DNA from: Paraburkholderia acidicola | Lineage (GTDB): Bacteria; Pseudomonadota; Gammaproteobacteria; Burkholderiales; Burkholderiaceae | Assembly: GCF_002362315.1 (NCBI RefSeq) | Contig: NZ_MTZV01000004.1 | Location: forward strand, 1,674,001 to 1,738,000 | Direction: 5' to 3' | DNA: 64,000 bases | Shown here: positions 15,589-23,031 of the stretch, piece after piece | How positions within the stretch are numbered: position 1 is the stretch's first letter | How the letters are laid out: each line of letters starts with the position of its first letter | Position numbers and translations under genes: made by a program | Notes under the pieces: model-generated | Seen by the model: the letters and a program-made list of their open reading frames with translations, nothing else | Told to the model about the DNA's origin: nothing | The model's database searches: none

Positions 15589-16362
15589 GTGCGCAAACGT
15601 CTCCTGCATTGCTGTGCCCCGCTGCTTGGCCTGACCTGCGTCTCTGCCGCTCACGCGGAGAATACCTACCTGTTTTCGCTCGCCACCGGCGTGACGTCGC
15701 GCTATGAAGGCAGCCGCGACTATCGGCCGGTTATCGGACCCGCGTTCGCGGCGCAATTTGGCAACGGTTTTTTCATCAGCACGACCGATGGCGCCGGTTA
15801 TCGCAAGGACTTCGCCAACGGGCTGTTCGTATCGGCAGCGCTTAGCTACGACGACGGCCGCGCCGACGAAAAGCGCTTCGACCGCCCCGGTTCGGACTAC
15901 CTGAAGGGGATGGGCAACATCCCGGGTTCGCTGCTCGTTTCGGTGCAGGCTGGTGCGCACCTGTTCGGTAGTTCGACCGTCAGCATCACGCTCGACCAGC
16001 CGCTCACGCATACGACGCGCGGTATCAGCGGCCACATCGACCTGACCGTGCCGGTACTGCAGACGCCAACCAACGACATCAGCATCACCGGCAGCCTGCA
16101 CGCAGGCAGCGGCCGCTATACGCAGACCTTCTTCGGTGTGACTGACGCGCAAGCCGCGGCCAGCCGCTTCCAGTCGTACTCGACCAAAGGTGGTTTCGAT
16201 CACGCGACGATTTCCGCGGCCTGGAACTACACGTTCTCGCCGCGCTGGTCGTTGAACACCACGGCTGGCCTCACGCGTCTCGTCGGTTCGTCGAGCAACA
16301 GCCCGATCGTGCAGACGAAGAACAACTGGTTCGGCATGACGGCCGTCACCTATCGATACTGA
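15589..16362 (+). CDS. MipA/OmpV-family outer-membrane protein
   Basis: From the GTG at 15589 the protein has 257 residues with a signal peptide (VRKRLLHCCAPLLGLTCVSAA, cleavage near AHA). The mature part alternates in beta-strand fashion and ends in an aromatic C-terminus (VTYRY), as outer-membrane barrels do. Family features include YEGSRDYRP near the N-terminus and a WNYTFSPRWSL strand near the end. MipA/OmpV proteins form outer-membrane barrels of poorly defined function. An open frame extends upstream to 15226, but that part overlaps the regulator gene antisense and lacks a signal peptide. It is divergent from the two-component system. Confidence 0.85.
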   Translation: MRKRLLHCCAPLLGLTCVSAAHAENTYLFSLATGVTSRYEGSRDYRPVIGPAFAAQFGNGFFISTTDGAGYRKDFANGLFVSAALSYDDGRADEKRFDRPGSDYLKGMGNIPGSLLVSVQAGAHLFGSSTVSITLDQPLTHTTRGISGHIDLTVPVLQTPTNDISITGSLHAGSGRYTQTFFGVTDAQAAASRFQSYSTKGGFDHATISAAWNYTFSPRWSLNTTAGLTRLVGSSSNSPIVQTKNNWFGMTAVTYRY

Positions 16363-16405
16363 GTAACGACGGCCCCGGACCGCCGCTGCTCAAATGGAGT
16401 TCGCG

Positions 16406-17662
16406 ATGTTTGCCTGGCAAACCCCGCTGTCGACCACATGGAAGGACAGCCTGACTACTTCGGCGCGCACGCACGCAATCGGCGTCGACTCGCTGGTGTT
16501 GACCGGCGCGACCGGTTTTATCGGCGGCAGTGTGCTGGCGACGCTGGTGAACGCGGGATTGCTCGACCGCGTGATCTGTCTCGTGCGCGGCACGAGCGCG
16601 GCGCATGCGCTGGCGCGGCTGCGCATGTCGGCGGTGCGCAGCGGTCTGCCGCGTTATCGCGCGGAGCGCCTGACGCAGGCGAACGTTATCGTCGGCGAAC
16701 TGGGTGGCGAATTCTCGCCCGCCGACGAAGCACGTCTTACCGGTGCCTCGCACGTGATCAACTGCGCGGCGCCGGCGTCGCTATCGACGCACGCGCGTCA
16801 GCTCGACATGAATGTGCGCGACACACTGCGCTTCGCGTCGCACTTCGCGTGCAGCAAGACGTTGCAGCGTTTCGTGCATGTGAGCGCGGCGATGGCGTGC
16901 GGCACGCGCTGTAGCGCGGTCGTGCCGGAGTCGGTATTCGGCTATGGCGAATCGCGGCATCTGGTGCCGCACACGCAGATCCAACGCGAAGCGGAGCGGC
17001 TGCTGCGCATCACATACCCGCGCCTGCCGATGGTGGTCGTACGACCGTCGACCGTAGTCGGACACACGGTGCTCGGAACATCGCCGTCGGCACGCAGTTT
17101 CTGGGTGTTTCGCGTCGTGCATGCTGCGCGTCGGTTTGCAGCGCGCGCGGTGAGTCGTATCGACGTGGTTTCGGTGGACGATTGCGCGCGTGCGCTGACG
17201 CTGCTCACCGTCAAGCCGAAGCTTGCGCACGACACGTATCACGTGTCGGCCGGTGCTAACGCGGCGACCATCACGCAGATCGTCAATGCAATGGACGAAG
17301 CGACGGGCACGTCGGGAAGACGCTACTCGATGTGTGCGCCGCGCGAGCTACGCGCGATTGCGCGCGAGACAACCGGCGGCGACCACGCGCCCCATAGCCA
17401 CCTCGTGGAACGGGCGCTCGGGTTGTACGCGGGCTTCGCGCAACTCGACTACGTTTTCGACAACCGGCACCTGCGTGAAGAGATCGGTTTCGACCCGCTG
17501 CCGTTCACCGATTACCTGAACGAATGTGTGCGTACGTCACAAGGAATCGGCATCGTCGAGCAGATGAAACGCGACTTTGTACGGCCTGTGACGGGCTTTC
17601 CAGCGCAAGAAAGCTTTTTGAAAGAAACGTGTCTCCAGGAAAATACATATCGACTCTTATGA
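16406..17662 (+). CDS. SDR-family (thioester-reductase/epimerase-like) protein with altered catalytic residues
   Basis: The 418-residue protein has an extended-SDR Rossmann fold: TGATGFIGG at 33-41 for NAD(P) binding, then a segment similar to the reductase domain of carboxylate and fatty-acyl reductases (LDRVICLVRG). The canonical YxxxK catalytic pair is absent at the expected place: the aligned positions read H189 and Q193 in PHTQIQREAE. This suggests loss of the usual chemistry or another function. The second ATG at 16406 has GGAG 7 nt upstream and is preferred over 16394. It follows the MipA/OmpV gene by 43 bp and may be co-transcribed. Confidence 0.8.
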   Translation: MFAWQTPLSTTWKDSLTTSARTHAIGVDSLVLTGATGFIGGSVLATLVNAGLLDRVICLVRGTSAAHALARLRMSAVRSGLPRYRAERLTQANVIVGELGGEFSPADEARLTGASHVINCAAPASLSTHARQLDMNVRDTLRFASHFACSKTLQRFVHVSAAMACGTRCSAVVPESVFGYGESRHLVPHTQIQREAERLLRITYPRLPMVVVRPSTVVGHTVLGTSPSARSFWVFRVVHAARRFAARAVSRIDVVSVDDCARALTLLTVKPKLAHDTYHVSAGANAATITQIVNAMDEATGTSGRRYSMCAPRELRAIARETTGGDHAPHSHLVERALGLYAGFAQLDYVFDNRHLREEIGFDPLPFTDYLNECVRTSQGIGIVEQMKRDFVRPVTGFPAQESFLKETCLQENTYRLL

Positions 17663-17792
17663 GATGACAAACCGCCTACGCTGCGTGATACTGCCCGGCG
17701 GGGAATCGGCCGACGCAACGCCGCCGTGTCCGCTTCACCGTTCTGCTTTTCCATTCAATTTGAAACGTCGTTCAGGTCTGGGGAATAAACAT

Positions 17793-18002
17793 ATGAAGAA
17801 GATCATTGCCTCGCTCGCAACCGTCGCAGTGGCGCTGGTGTCCGTTCAGGCTTTCGCACAGGCATCGGACGCAGCAGCGCCGGCCGCCGCTGCCAGCACG
17901 CCGAAGAAGCACCACAAGCAACTGAAGCACCACGGCAAGCGTGCCAAGGTTGAAGAGGCAGCATCGGCTGCCGGTACCAACGACAAGGGTACGCAACAGT
18001 AA
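17793..18002 (+). CDS. Small exported His/Lys-rich protein
   Basis: This 69-residue protein has a textbook signal peptide (MKKIIASLATVAVALVS, cleavage near AFA-QA), leaving an Ala-rich mature peptide with a His/Lys cluster (KKHHKQLKHHGKR). GGGGA precedes the ATG by 9 nt. A strong terminator follows. Similar short Ala/Lys/His-rich periplasmic proteins are frequent in Burkholderiaceae and have no settled role; metal or polyanion binding is a guess from composition. Confidence 0.7.
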   Translation: MKKIIASLATVAVALVSVQAFAQASDAAAPAAAASTPKKHHKQLKHHGKRAKVEEAASAAGTNDKGTQQ

Positions 18003-18067
18003 GCCGGACGCTGCGTCGGCGCGTCCTTGAACGGTACGCGCGCAGTAGACCGGCGCGACGCGTTTCA

Positions 18068-18103
18068 GCAGAAAGGCCAGAGCGGTTGCTCTGGCCTTTC
18101 TGT
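18068..18103 (+). terminator. Intrinsic terminator
   Basis: AGAAAGGCCAGAGC (18070-18083) pairs with GCTCTGGCCTTTCT (18088-18101) around a GGTT loop, and the stem extends by at least one further pair. GTTTTC follows. It ends the small His/Lys-rich gene and faces the end of the Nramp gene. Confidence 0.85.
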
Positions 18104-18136
18104 TTTCTGCACCGCGTGCGCGGCGCGCACATGCAG

Positions 18137-19801
18137 TTACTGCAGCGCCATTTCGATGACCTTGACCAGCACCAGTGCAACGGCAATCACCAGGTAACCG
18201 CGCAGCACACCCATCCAGATCCGCTTGCTGAGCGTGAGGTTCGGTGGCGGCAACTCATTGAGCGGCGGCATGCGCCACGTGTCGCGCGAGCCTTTTTCCA
18301 GCGATGCCGACAGCGCATCCGCCCATCCGTTGATCCCGCGCTTGCGCAACGGGATCGCGATCGCAGCGACGGCCAGTGCGAGCGCCGTACCGCCGCCGAG
18401 CACTTCGAGGATCGTTTCACCGGTGATGTCCGGATACATGACCGATGCGGTCAGTACGATCGACAGCATCACGAGTACCCAGATCACCGCACCCGTAAAG
18501 ACGTTCAACTGGGTCGAATTAACCCACGGCCCGAGCACTGCACGATCGTTGCACAACAGCAGCAGGAACACGGTTGCGCTTGGCAACAGCACACCAGCGA
18601 GCGTCTGCACGGCTTCTGTCAGCAGACCGAGCGGGCTGCCGGGAATCAGTACGAGCGCCGCAGCGAACGCGATGATGCCGAAGTAGACGAAGTAGAAGCC
18701 CTTCGCGTCGGACACGCCACGATGTAGCGAGTGGCGAATGCGGAACACGTCGCCGATCGCATAGGCGGTCGACAGCGACACGGCAGCCGCACCGATGATG
18801 CAGGCATCCAGCAGCGCCACCGCGAAGATCACCGCGGGCCACTTGCCGACGTACTTGTCGAGCCCGGCGATCACACCGCCGGCATCGGTGAAATTGCCGA
18901 ACTCCGGCCGGCCCTGGAACAGCGCCGCACAGAACGAGATCATCGCGATGGCGCCGATCATCACGAACGCGATACCGATCCACAGGTCCGCTTTTTCGTA
19001 TTTCATGAAGCGCGGTGTGATGCGCTTGTCGACGATGTAGCTCTGCTGGAAGAACAGTTGCCACGGTGCGACCGTCGTACCGACGATACCGATCACGAGC
19101 AGCATCACGTCGCTCAGCTTCGAGTGGGCGGGCCAGTTCGGAATCAGGAAATCGCGCGTCATCTGGCCGACCGGTGGATGGATCGAGATCAGCACTGGGA
19201 CCAGCAGCAGGCTCAACAGACATAGCCCGAGCGCAAAGCGTTCGAATCGTCGGAAGTTGCCGGTACTGACCGCCGCGCCGGTGAGTAGCGCCGCGATGAT
19301 CACGCCGGGGATCTTCGGCATACCGAGAAAGTCGAGCGCGAACGTAATGCCGATAAATTCGGTGACTAGCGTGAGCGCGTTCAGGATGAACAGATCGATG
19401 ACGCTAAAGGCGCCCCAGAATTTGCCGAAGCGCTCGAAGATCAGCCGTGCGTGGCCGACTCCGGTAACCGCGCCGAGCCGCAGCACCATCTCCTGATTCA
19501 CGAACAGGACGGGAATCAGGAGAAGGAGCGTCCACAGCAGTGTGGTGCCGTAGTTCTGGCCGGCTTGCGTGTAGGTGCCGAATGCGCCGGCATCGTTGTC
19601 GCCGACCATCACGATGAGACCGGGCCCGAGGATCGCGAGCAGCGTGCGTATCCGTGCGAACCAGGTGTTGCGTGGGGCGACGTCGTGACGTGCAATGGTG
19701 CCGAATGCCCCCTTGATATCGCCGAGATGCGCTTCGTCGAGGACGGCGCTGCGCTCGAGTGCAGCATTGCGTGGTGGTGAAACCTGGGTTGGCGTGGACA
19801 T
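18137..19801 (-). CDS. Nramp/SLC11-family metal transporter with non-canonical metal site
   Basis: The 554-residue inner-membrane protein has an Nramp core of about eleven membrane segments. In TM1 the usual DPGN reads D70-A-G-A73, and in TM6 the usual metal-binding MPH reads A245-P-W247 (TTVAPWQLFFQQS). D70 is kept, but the Asn and Met ligands are gone. Loss of the methionine is known in Nramp-related Mg2+ transporters and in other branches with hard-ion substrates, so Mn2+ should not be assumed. The N-terminal 50 residues are a cytosolic extension. CGGAGAA precedes the ATG. Two small ORFs and a long leader lie upstream on the same strand. Confidence 0.87.
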   Translation of the reverse strand: MSTPTQVSPPRNAALERSAVLDEAHLGDIKGAFGTIARHDVAPRNTWFARIRTLLAILGPGLIVMVGDNDAGAFGTYTQAGQNYGTTLLWTLLLLIPVLFVNQEMVLRLGAVTGVGHARLIFERFGKFWGAFSVIDLFILNALTLVTEFIGITFALDFLGMPKIPGVIIAALLTGAAVSTGNFRRFERFALGLCLLSLLLVPVLISIHPPVGQMTRDFLIPNWPAHSKLSDVMLLVIGIVGTTVAPWQLFFQQSYIVDKRITPRFMKYEKADLWIGIAFVMIGAIAMISFCAALFQGRPEFGNFTDAGGVIAGLDKYVGKWPAVIFAVALLDACIIGAAAVSLSTAYAIGDVFRIRHSLHRGVSDAKGFYFVYFGIIAFAAALVLIPGSPLGLLTEAVQTLAGVLLPSATVFLLLLCNDRAVLGPWVNSTQLNVFTGAVIWVLVMLSIVLTASVMYPDITGETILEVLGGGTALALAVAAIAIPLRKRGINGWADALSASLEKGSRDTWRMPPLNELPPPNLTLSKRIWMGVLRGYLVIAVALVLVKVIEMALQ

Positions 19802-19834
19802 GATGTTGTTCTCCGAAGCGTGAGTATTGTTTTC

Positions 19835-19852
19835 GCGGCCGTTGCCGGCCGC
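19835..19852 (-). promoter_or_regulatory. Hairpin just before the Nramp gene
   Basis: GCGGCCG and CGGCCGC pair perfectly around a 4-nt loop (GCAA on the minus strand) in the 66-bp spacer between the 53-residue small ORF and the Nramp start. There is no T-run, so it is more likely a structural element affecting translation or RNA decay than a terminator. Confidence 0.5.
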
Positions 19853-19867
19853 GTTGTGTGATGTGTT

Positions 19868-20029
19868 TTATCGACGCCGTACTTTCAACGCAGCGCGAAC
19901 TGCGTTGAACGCCGCCACTGCGGACGCGCGCAGGCTACGGCGGCGCGGCTCTAGCGACAGCATGTCGTTGTAGTGGGTACGCGCTTCGTGGATGCGCGGC
20001 AGCTGTGAAACGAGGAGAGCGAATTGCAT
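19868..20029 (-). CDS. Small ORF (53 residues) in the Nramp leader
   Basis: This frame encodes 53 residues starting MQFALLVSQLPRIHEARTHYND and ending in a strongly basic Arg-rich tail (LKVRRR). GGAGGAAT lies 8 nt before the ATG, an excellent ribosome site and the main reason for calling it. It ends 66 bp before the Nramp gene on the same strand. No membrane segment or known domain is recognised. It may be a functional small protein or a translated leader element. Confidence 0.6.
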   Translation of the reverse strand: MQFALLVSQLPRIHEARTHYNDMLSLEPRRRSLRASAVAAFNAVRAALKVRRR

Positions 20030-20142
20030 GGCGATTCCTCCGGTAAGACGTTAAAACGGGCGCGCGGAAAGCCGGCTGCGCCGTTTCACGTGCGGCCGCG
20101 CCAAAGGGCGGCGGCGACCGGAAGAATGCGGCGGACTTTCCG

Positions 20143-20244
20143 TCAGGCGACGCGCAATGCAGCGCAGGGGCTGCTCATGCGCCGCGAGTGCGTGCGGCAA
20201 TAAAAGCGGGAAGGGCAAGAGTCACTAGAGTCACTGTCAGGCAT
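20143..20244 (-). CDS. Putative leader peptide (33 residues, Asp/Ser-rich start) upstream of the Nramp gene
   Basis: The frame begins MPDSDSSDSCPSRFYC and continues Arg/Ser-rich for 33 residues in total. AGGAGG lies 7 nt before the ATG, a near-perfect ribosome site. The alternating Asp and Pro residues at the very start resemble the acidic/proline N-termini reported to destabilise translating ribosomes in low Mg2+, as in the mgtL leader of mgtA. This likeness is a hypothesis. It lies about 340 nt downstream of the probable transcription start and 113 nt before the 53-residue ORF. Confidence 0.55.
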   Translation of the reverse strand: MPDSDSSDSCPSRFYCRTHSRRMSSPCAALRVA

Positions 20245-20607
20245 GACGGCCTCCTTTGCGCATGTGTATGTGCGCAGGTACGTTGATCCACACGCCGGTC
20301 CCGCGACAACGCGGATGACGGGCGTGACGACGCAGCGCAACGGGCAATGCCCGCAACGCCAGACCGGCTGTGACGCATACGCGCAAACGCACGCATGCCG
20401 TAACGGCAACGGTCAGTCAATGTGCACGGAGGAGTACTGCGGATACTGCTACGAGTAACTACGGCGCGCACCGTTTGCCCTTGGGGCAAGACGGCGGCTA
20501 GGGAAGAGACTTAGCGCGGGACGTCCTGCCTGTCAGGCAGAGAAACTGGTCGAAGATCGACTACTGCTACTGTCCAAGGCGTTCGCCCCTTTTGTGATAA
20601 CAGCGGG
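20245..20607 (-). promoter_or_regulatory. Long structured 5' leader of the Nramp transcript
   Basis: Between the promoter and the first small ORF lie about 360 transcribed bases with no convincing gene. Stable hairpins are visible: CTGCCTG/CAGGCAG (about 20528-20542, 1-nt centre) and a longer one at 20471-20494 pairing CCGT-TTGCCC with GGGCAA-ACGG. Together with the two small ORFs the leader spans roughly 800 nt, far longer than needed for translation. I do not recognise a known riboswitch class in it. Confidence 0.5.
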
Positions 20608-20637
20608 ATTTTAGGCACTCGCCAGATGGCAAGTCAA
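20608..20637 (-). promoter_or_regulatory. Strong sigma-70-type promoter of the Nramp leader transcript
   Basis: On the minus strand TTGACT (20637-20632) is followed after 18 bp by TAAAAT (20613-20608), each five of six matches to consensus. Transcription would start at about 20600 and run through the leader, both small ORFs and the Nramp gene. Confidence 0.7.
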
Positions 20638-20768
20638 TGAAAAATACCTGAGCGGCTGAAATTTTTTCTTACGGTCTGCTTGCTCAAGAGTCCTGCATGA
20701 GTTCGCGTTGCGGTCAACGTGCTGCCAGAGCCGACGTGTCGGCGCCCGGCTTCACGAGATGTTTCGGG

Positions 20769-21053
20769 CTACGACGCATCGGCGGCGAGACCGCGTTTGA
20801 GGAGTTCGTCGAGCAGGCCGTTCATGCCGCCGGCGTGTGCGTCCGCGCGTGTCTTCAATTGCTCGACGAGTTCGCTTTCGAGTTTGCATGCAAACGGGAC
20901 GAGCCCTTGCGCCTGATCGAGCTTGCGCTGCTCGCGGCGGTCGAGTTTCGGTGCGGCTGCGCCTTTGCCGAAACGGTCGGCGGTAGCCAGCTTCATTGCG
21001 TTGCCTAGTTTCAGCGCCTTGTTTTTCTCAAGGTCGGTCTTTTTCATTGCCAT
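20769..21053 (-). CDS. Small basic hypothetical protein, possibly ribbon-helix-helix-like
   Basis: This 94-residue protein starts with a Lys-rich helix (KKTDLEKNKALKL), has a basic middle (LDRREQRKLDQ) and ends in GLVPFACKLESELVEQLKTRA followed by a helix with GLLDELLKRGL. The last part looks like a strand-helix-helix arrangement as in RHH DNA-binding proteins, but I cannot confirm this. AGAGG lies 9 nt before the ATG. It is monocistronic and divergent from the following dehydrogenase gene. Confidence 0.6.
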   Translation of the reverse strand: MAMKKTDLEKNKALKLGNAMKLATADRFGKGAAAPKLDRREQRKLDQAQGLVPFACKLESELVEQLKTRADAHAGGMNGLLDELLKRGLAADAS

Positions 21054-21192
21054 ACGGATAGCCTCTACGGAAAGAACAAGTCCGCATTGTACGCATCGCG
21101 GCCACCGCTAGCGGCGCCGCACGTGCGGCGTGTCACTGCACACGTCACACGGCTGTGCTTTACTTTCGTTTTTCGCAGATTGGGAGTGACAG

Positions 21193-22062
21193 ATGGACAT
21201 CGGTTTTATCGGTCTCGGTGGAATGGGCGCCGCGATGGTAGCCAACATGCTGAAAGCCGGTCATCGCGTACGGGTCTGGAACCGCTCGCCGGAACGCGCG
21301 CAGCCGCTCGCGCAGGCAGGCGCACAGGTCGTCGCGACACCCGCCGAGGCATTCGCCGGCGACGCCGTGTTCTCGATGCTCGCCGACGACACCGCGTTGC
21401 GCGAAGTCGTCGACGCGAGCCTGCTGGAAGGCGCCGCGCGCGGTCTGATTCACGTGAACATGGCGACCATTTCGGTGACGCTTGCCGAAGAACTCGCGCA
21501 TGCCCATGCGGCACGCGGTCTGCACTATGTCGCCGCGCCCGTCATGGGACGCCCCGACGTCGCCGCCGCCGGGAAACTGACGATCATCGCTGCTGGTCCC
21601 GCCGAAGCAATCGACCGTGTGCAGCCGGTATTCGACTCGATCGGCCAGAAGACGTGGCGTATCGGTTCGCTTGCACAACAGGCGAACGTGGCCAAGCTCG
21701 CGGCCAATTTCATGCTGGCCTCGGCCGTCGAAACGCTCGGTGAGGCATCGGCGCTGCTGGGCGGTCACGGCGTTGCGATGCAGGACTTTCTCGACATCAT
21801 CACGAGCAGCGTGTTTCCGGGCCCGGTTTATCAGGGGTACGGGAAGATGATCGCGGAGCAGCGCTACGAGCCCGCACTCTTCAAGGCGCGTCTCGGGTTG
21901 AAGGACGTGCGGCTCGCGCTGGCGGCCGCCGAGCTCGTCTCGACGCCGCTGCCGGTGGGCAGCGCCGTGCGCGACAGCCTGCTCGAAGCGATTGCACACG
22001 GTGACGGCGATAAGGATTTTGCGGTGCTGGGCAAGGTGGCGGCACGGCGGGCCGGGCGCTGA
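21193..22062 (+). CDS. NAD(P)-dependent beta-hydroxyacid dehydrogenase (3-hydroxyisobutyrate dehydrogenase-like)
   Basis: The 289-residue cytosolic enzyme has the GxGxxG-type cofactor motif GLGGMG at 7-12, a Thr/Ser-type substrate region APVMGRPDVAAAGKLT at 115-130, and the catalytic Lys at 168 in NVAKLAANFM, in the order of the HIBADH/GLYR1/tartronate-semialdehyde reductase family. Length is normal for the family. MGRP in place of the usual SGG suggests a substrate other than 3-hydroxyisobutyrate. The LysE-type exporter follows 68 bp later on the same strand. Confidence 0.88.
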   Translation: MDIGFIGLGGMGAAMVANMLKAGHRVRVWNRSPERAQPLAQAGAQVVATPAEAFAGDAVFSMLADDTALREVVDASLLEGAARGLIHVNMATISVTLAEELAHAHAARGLHYVAAPVMGRPDVAAAGKLTIIAAGPAEAIDRVQPVFDSIGQKTWRIGSLAQQANVAKLAANFMLASAVETLGEASALLGGHGVAMQDFLDIITSSVFPGPVYQGYGKMIAEQRYEPALFKARLGLKDVRLALAAAELVSTPLPVGSAVRDSLLEAIAHGDGDKDFAVLGKVAARRAGR

Positions 22063-22130
22063 ATCGGCCTGCCCGCGATGCACCGTACGCGGGCATAATG
22101 GCTGCCCATTCGTTCTTCTGAAGCGTTGCC

Positions 22131-22763
22131 ATGAGCCTGCATACCTGGTGGCTGTTCCTCGCGACGGTGTTCGTCGTGTGCGCGATTCCGGGCCCGAACA
22201 TGCTGTTGATGATGACGCATGGGGCGCGACACGGGCTGCGCCGCTCGAGTGCGACGATGGCTGGCAGCCTGTCCGCGCTCGTGTTGATGCTGGCAGTGTC
22301 GGTGGCGGGGCTCGGCGTGTTTCTGAAGGCATGGCCGGCGATGTTCAACGCGCTGCGGATCGCCGGTGCGGTGTACCTGGTCTATCTCGGCGTCAAGGCG
22401 TGGCGCGCGCCCGCTGTTGAAGCGTCCGCGCCGTCCGCTGACCTGCCGGCGACGCACTTCCGCTCGCGCGCTGCGCTCTTTCGCAACGGCTTCCTGGTGG
22501 CGAGCAGCAATCCGAAGGCAATCCTGTTCGCCGCCGCGCTGCTGCCGCAATTCATCGACGCCGCGCGGCCGGTGCTGCCGCAATTCGGCATCCTCGTGGC
22601 CACGCTGTCGGTGATCGAGGTGAGCTGGTATTGCGTATACGCGGGCTTTGGTTCGCGGATCGGCGCGCATCTGAAGAGCCGCAACGTCGCGAAGGCGTTC
22701 AACCGGCTAACCGGCAGTGTGTTCGTCGGTTTTGGCGCCATGATGGCGCTCGTACGGCACTGA
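22131..22763 (+). CDS. LysE/RhtB-family amino-acid exporter
   Basis: The 210-residue inner-membrane protein has about six hydrophobic segments and the family signature CAIPGPNMLLMMTHG in the first loop, followed by GARHGLRRSS. The second half opens with FRNGFLVASSNPKAILFAAALLPQF, another conserved family block. LysE/RhtB proteins export amino acids such as lysine, homoserine, threonine or leucine; the substrate here cannot be assigned. Confidence 0.9.
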   Translation: MSLHTWWLFLATVFVVCAIPGPNMLLMMTHGARHGLRRSSATMAGSLSALVLMLAVSVAGLGVFLKAWPAMFNALRIAGAVYLVYLGVKAWRAPAVEASAPSADLPATHFRSRAALFRNGFLVASSNPKAILFAAALLPQFIDAARPVLPQFGILVATLSVIEVSWYCVYAGFGSRIGAHLKSRNVAKAFNRLTGSVFVGFGAMMALVRH

Positions 22764-22853
22764 AGAGGGCTGGAGCGGTGCGACGCACCATCCCGGAATA
22801 GCCTGTATTTGTTACCGAAGAGCAATTTTAGAGCATGGATTCAGACAAAAATG

Positions 22854-22882
22854 TTGCGTCGCACCACGCACTTTGCTATAGT
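22854..22882 (+). promoter_or_regulatory. Promoter of a putative small RNA
   Basis: TTGCGT (22854-22859) and TATAGT (22877-22882) are separated by exactly 17 bp, a good sigma-70 promoter. No gene follows on this strand; a strong terminator lies about 35-60 bp downstream. Confidence 0.65.
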
Positions 22883-22888
22883 TGGAAC

Positions 22889-22946
22889 TGTCTCCTCCAT
22901 GTCTCCTGATATGGATTCAGCCCGCCAAACATGGCGGGCTTTTTTT
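22889..22946 (+). ncRNA. Putative trans-acting small RNA of about 58 nt with anti-Shine-Dalgarno motifs
   Basis: A promoter with ideal spacing and an intrinsic terminator enclose a transcript of about 58 nt with no credible gene. Its 5' part carries TCTCCTCC (22891-22898) and a second TCTCCT (22902-22907), both complementary to Shine-Dalgarno sequences, in an apparently unpaired region. Small RNAs with C/U-rich unpaired motifs that base-pair with ribosome-binding sites are known in beta- and alphaproteobacteria. An 18-codon frame from the ATG at 22899 lacks a ribosome site and runs through the terminator. The exact 5' end is inferred. Confidence 0.6.
22919..22946 (+). terminator. Intrinsic terminator of the small RNA
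   Basis: AGCCCGCCA (22919-22927) pairs perfectly with TGGCGGGCT (22932-22940) around AACA and is followed by a run of T residues to 22946. It also lies downstream of the LysE gene and could end that transcript. Confidence 0.9.
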
Positions 22947-23031
22947 CGTCTGTAGTTTTTGCATGCGAGGGCGGCCGTGTCCCCATGCTGCGCTTAGGCA
23001 CGCGGCGCGCAGGGCGCACGCCGCGTCACGC

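Noticed and set aside
18137..19801. Gene name mntH
   Set aside because: The key metal ligands of Mn2+ transporters are changed, so the name would imply an unsupported substrate.
20175..20489. Minus-strand frame of 104 residues in the Nramp leader
   Set aside because: It overlaps the better-supported 33-residue ORF in another frame, lacks a ribosome site and looks like random GC-rich sequence.
22899..22955. 18-codon ORF inside the putative small RNA
   Set aside because: It has a C/U-rich region instead of a ribosome site and reads through the terminator stem and T-run.
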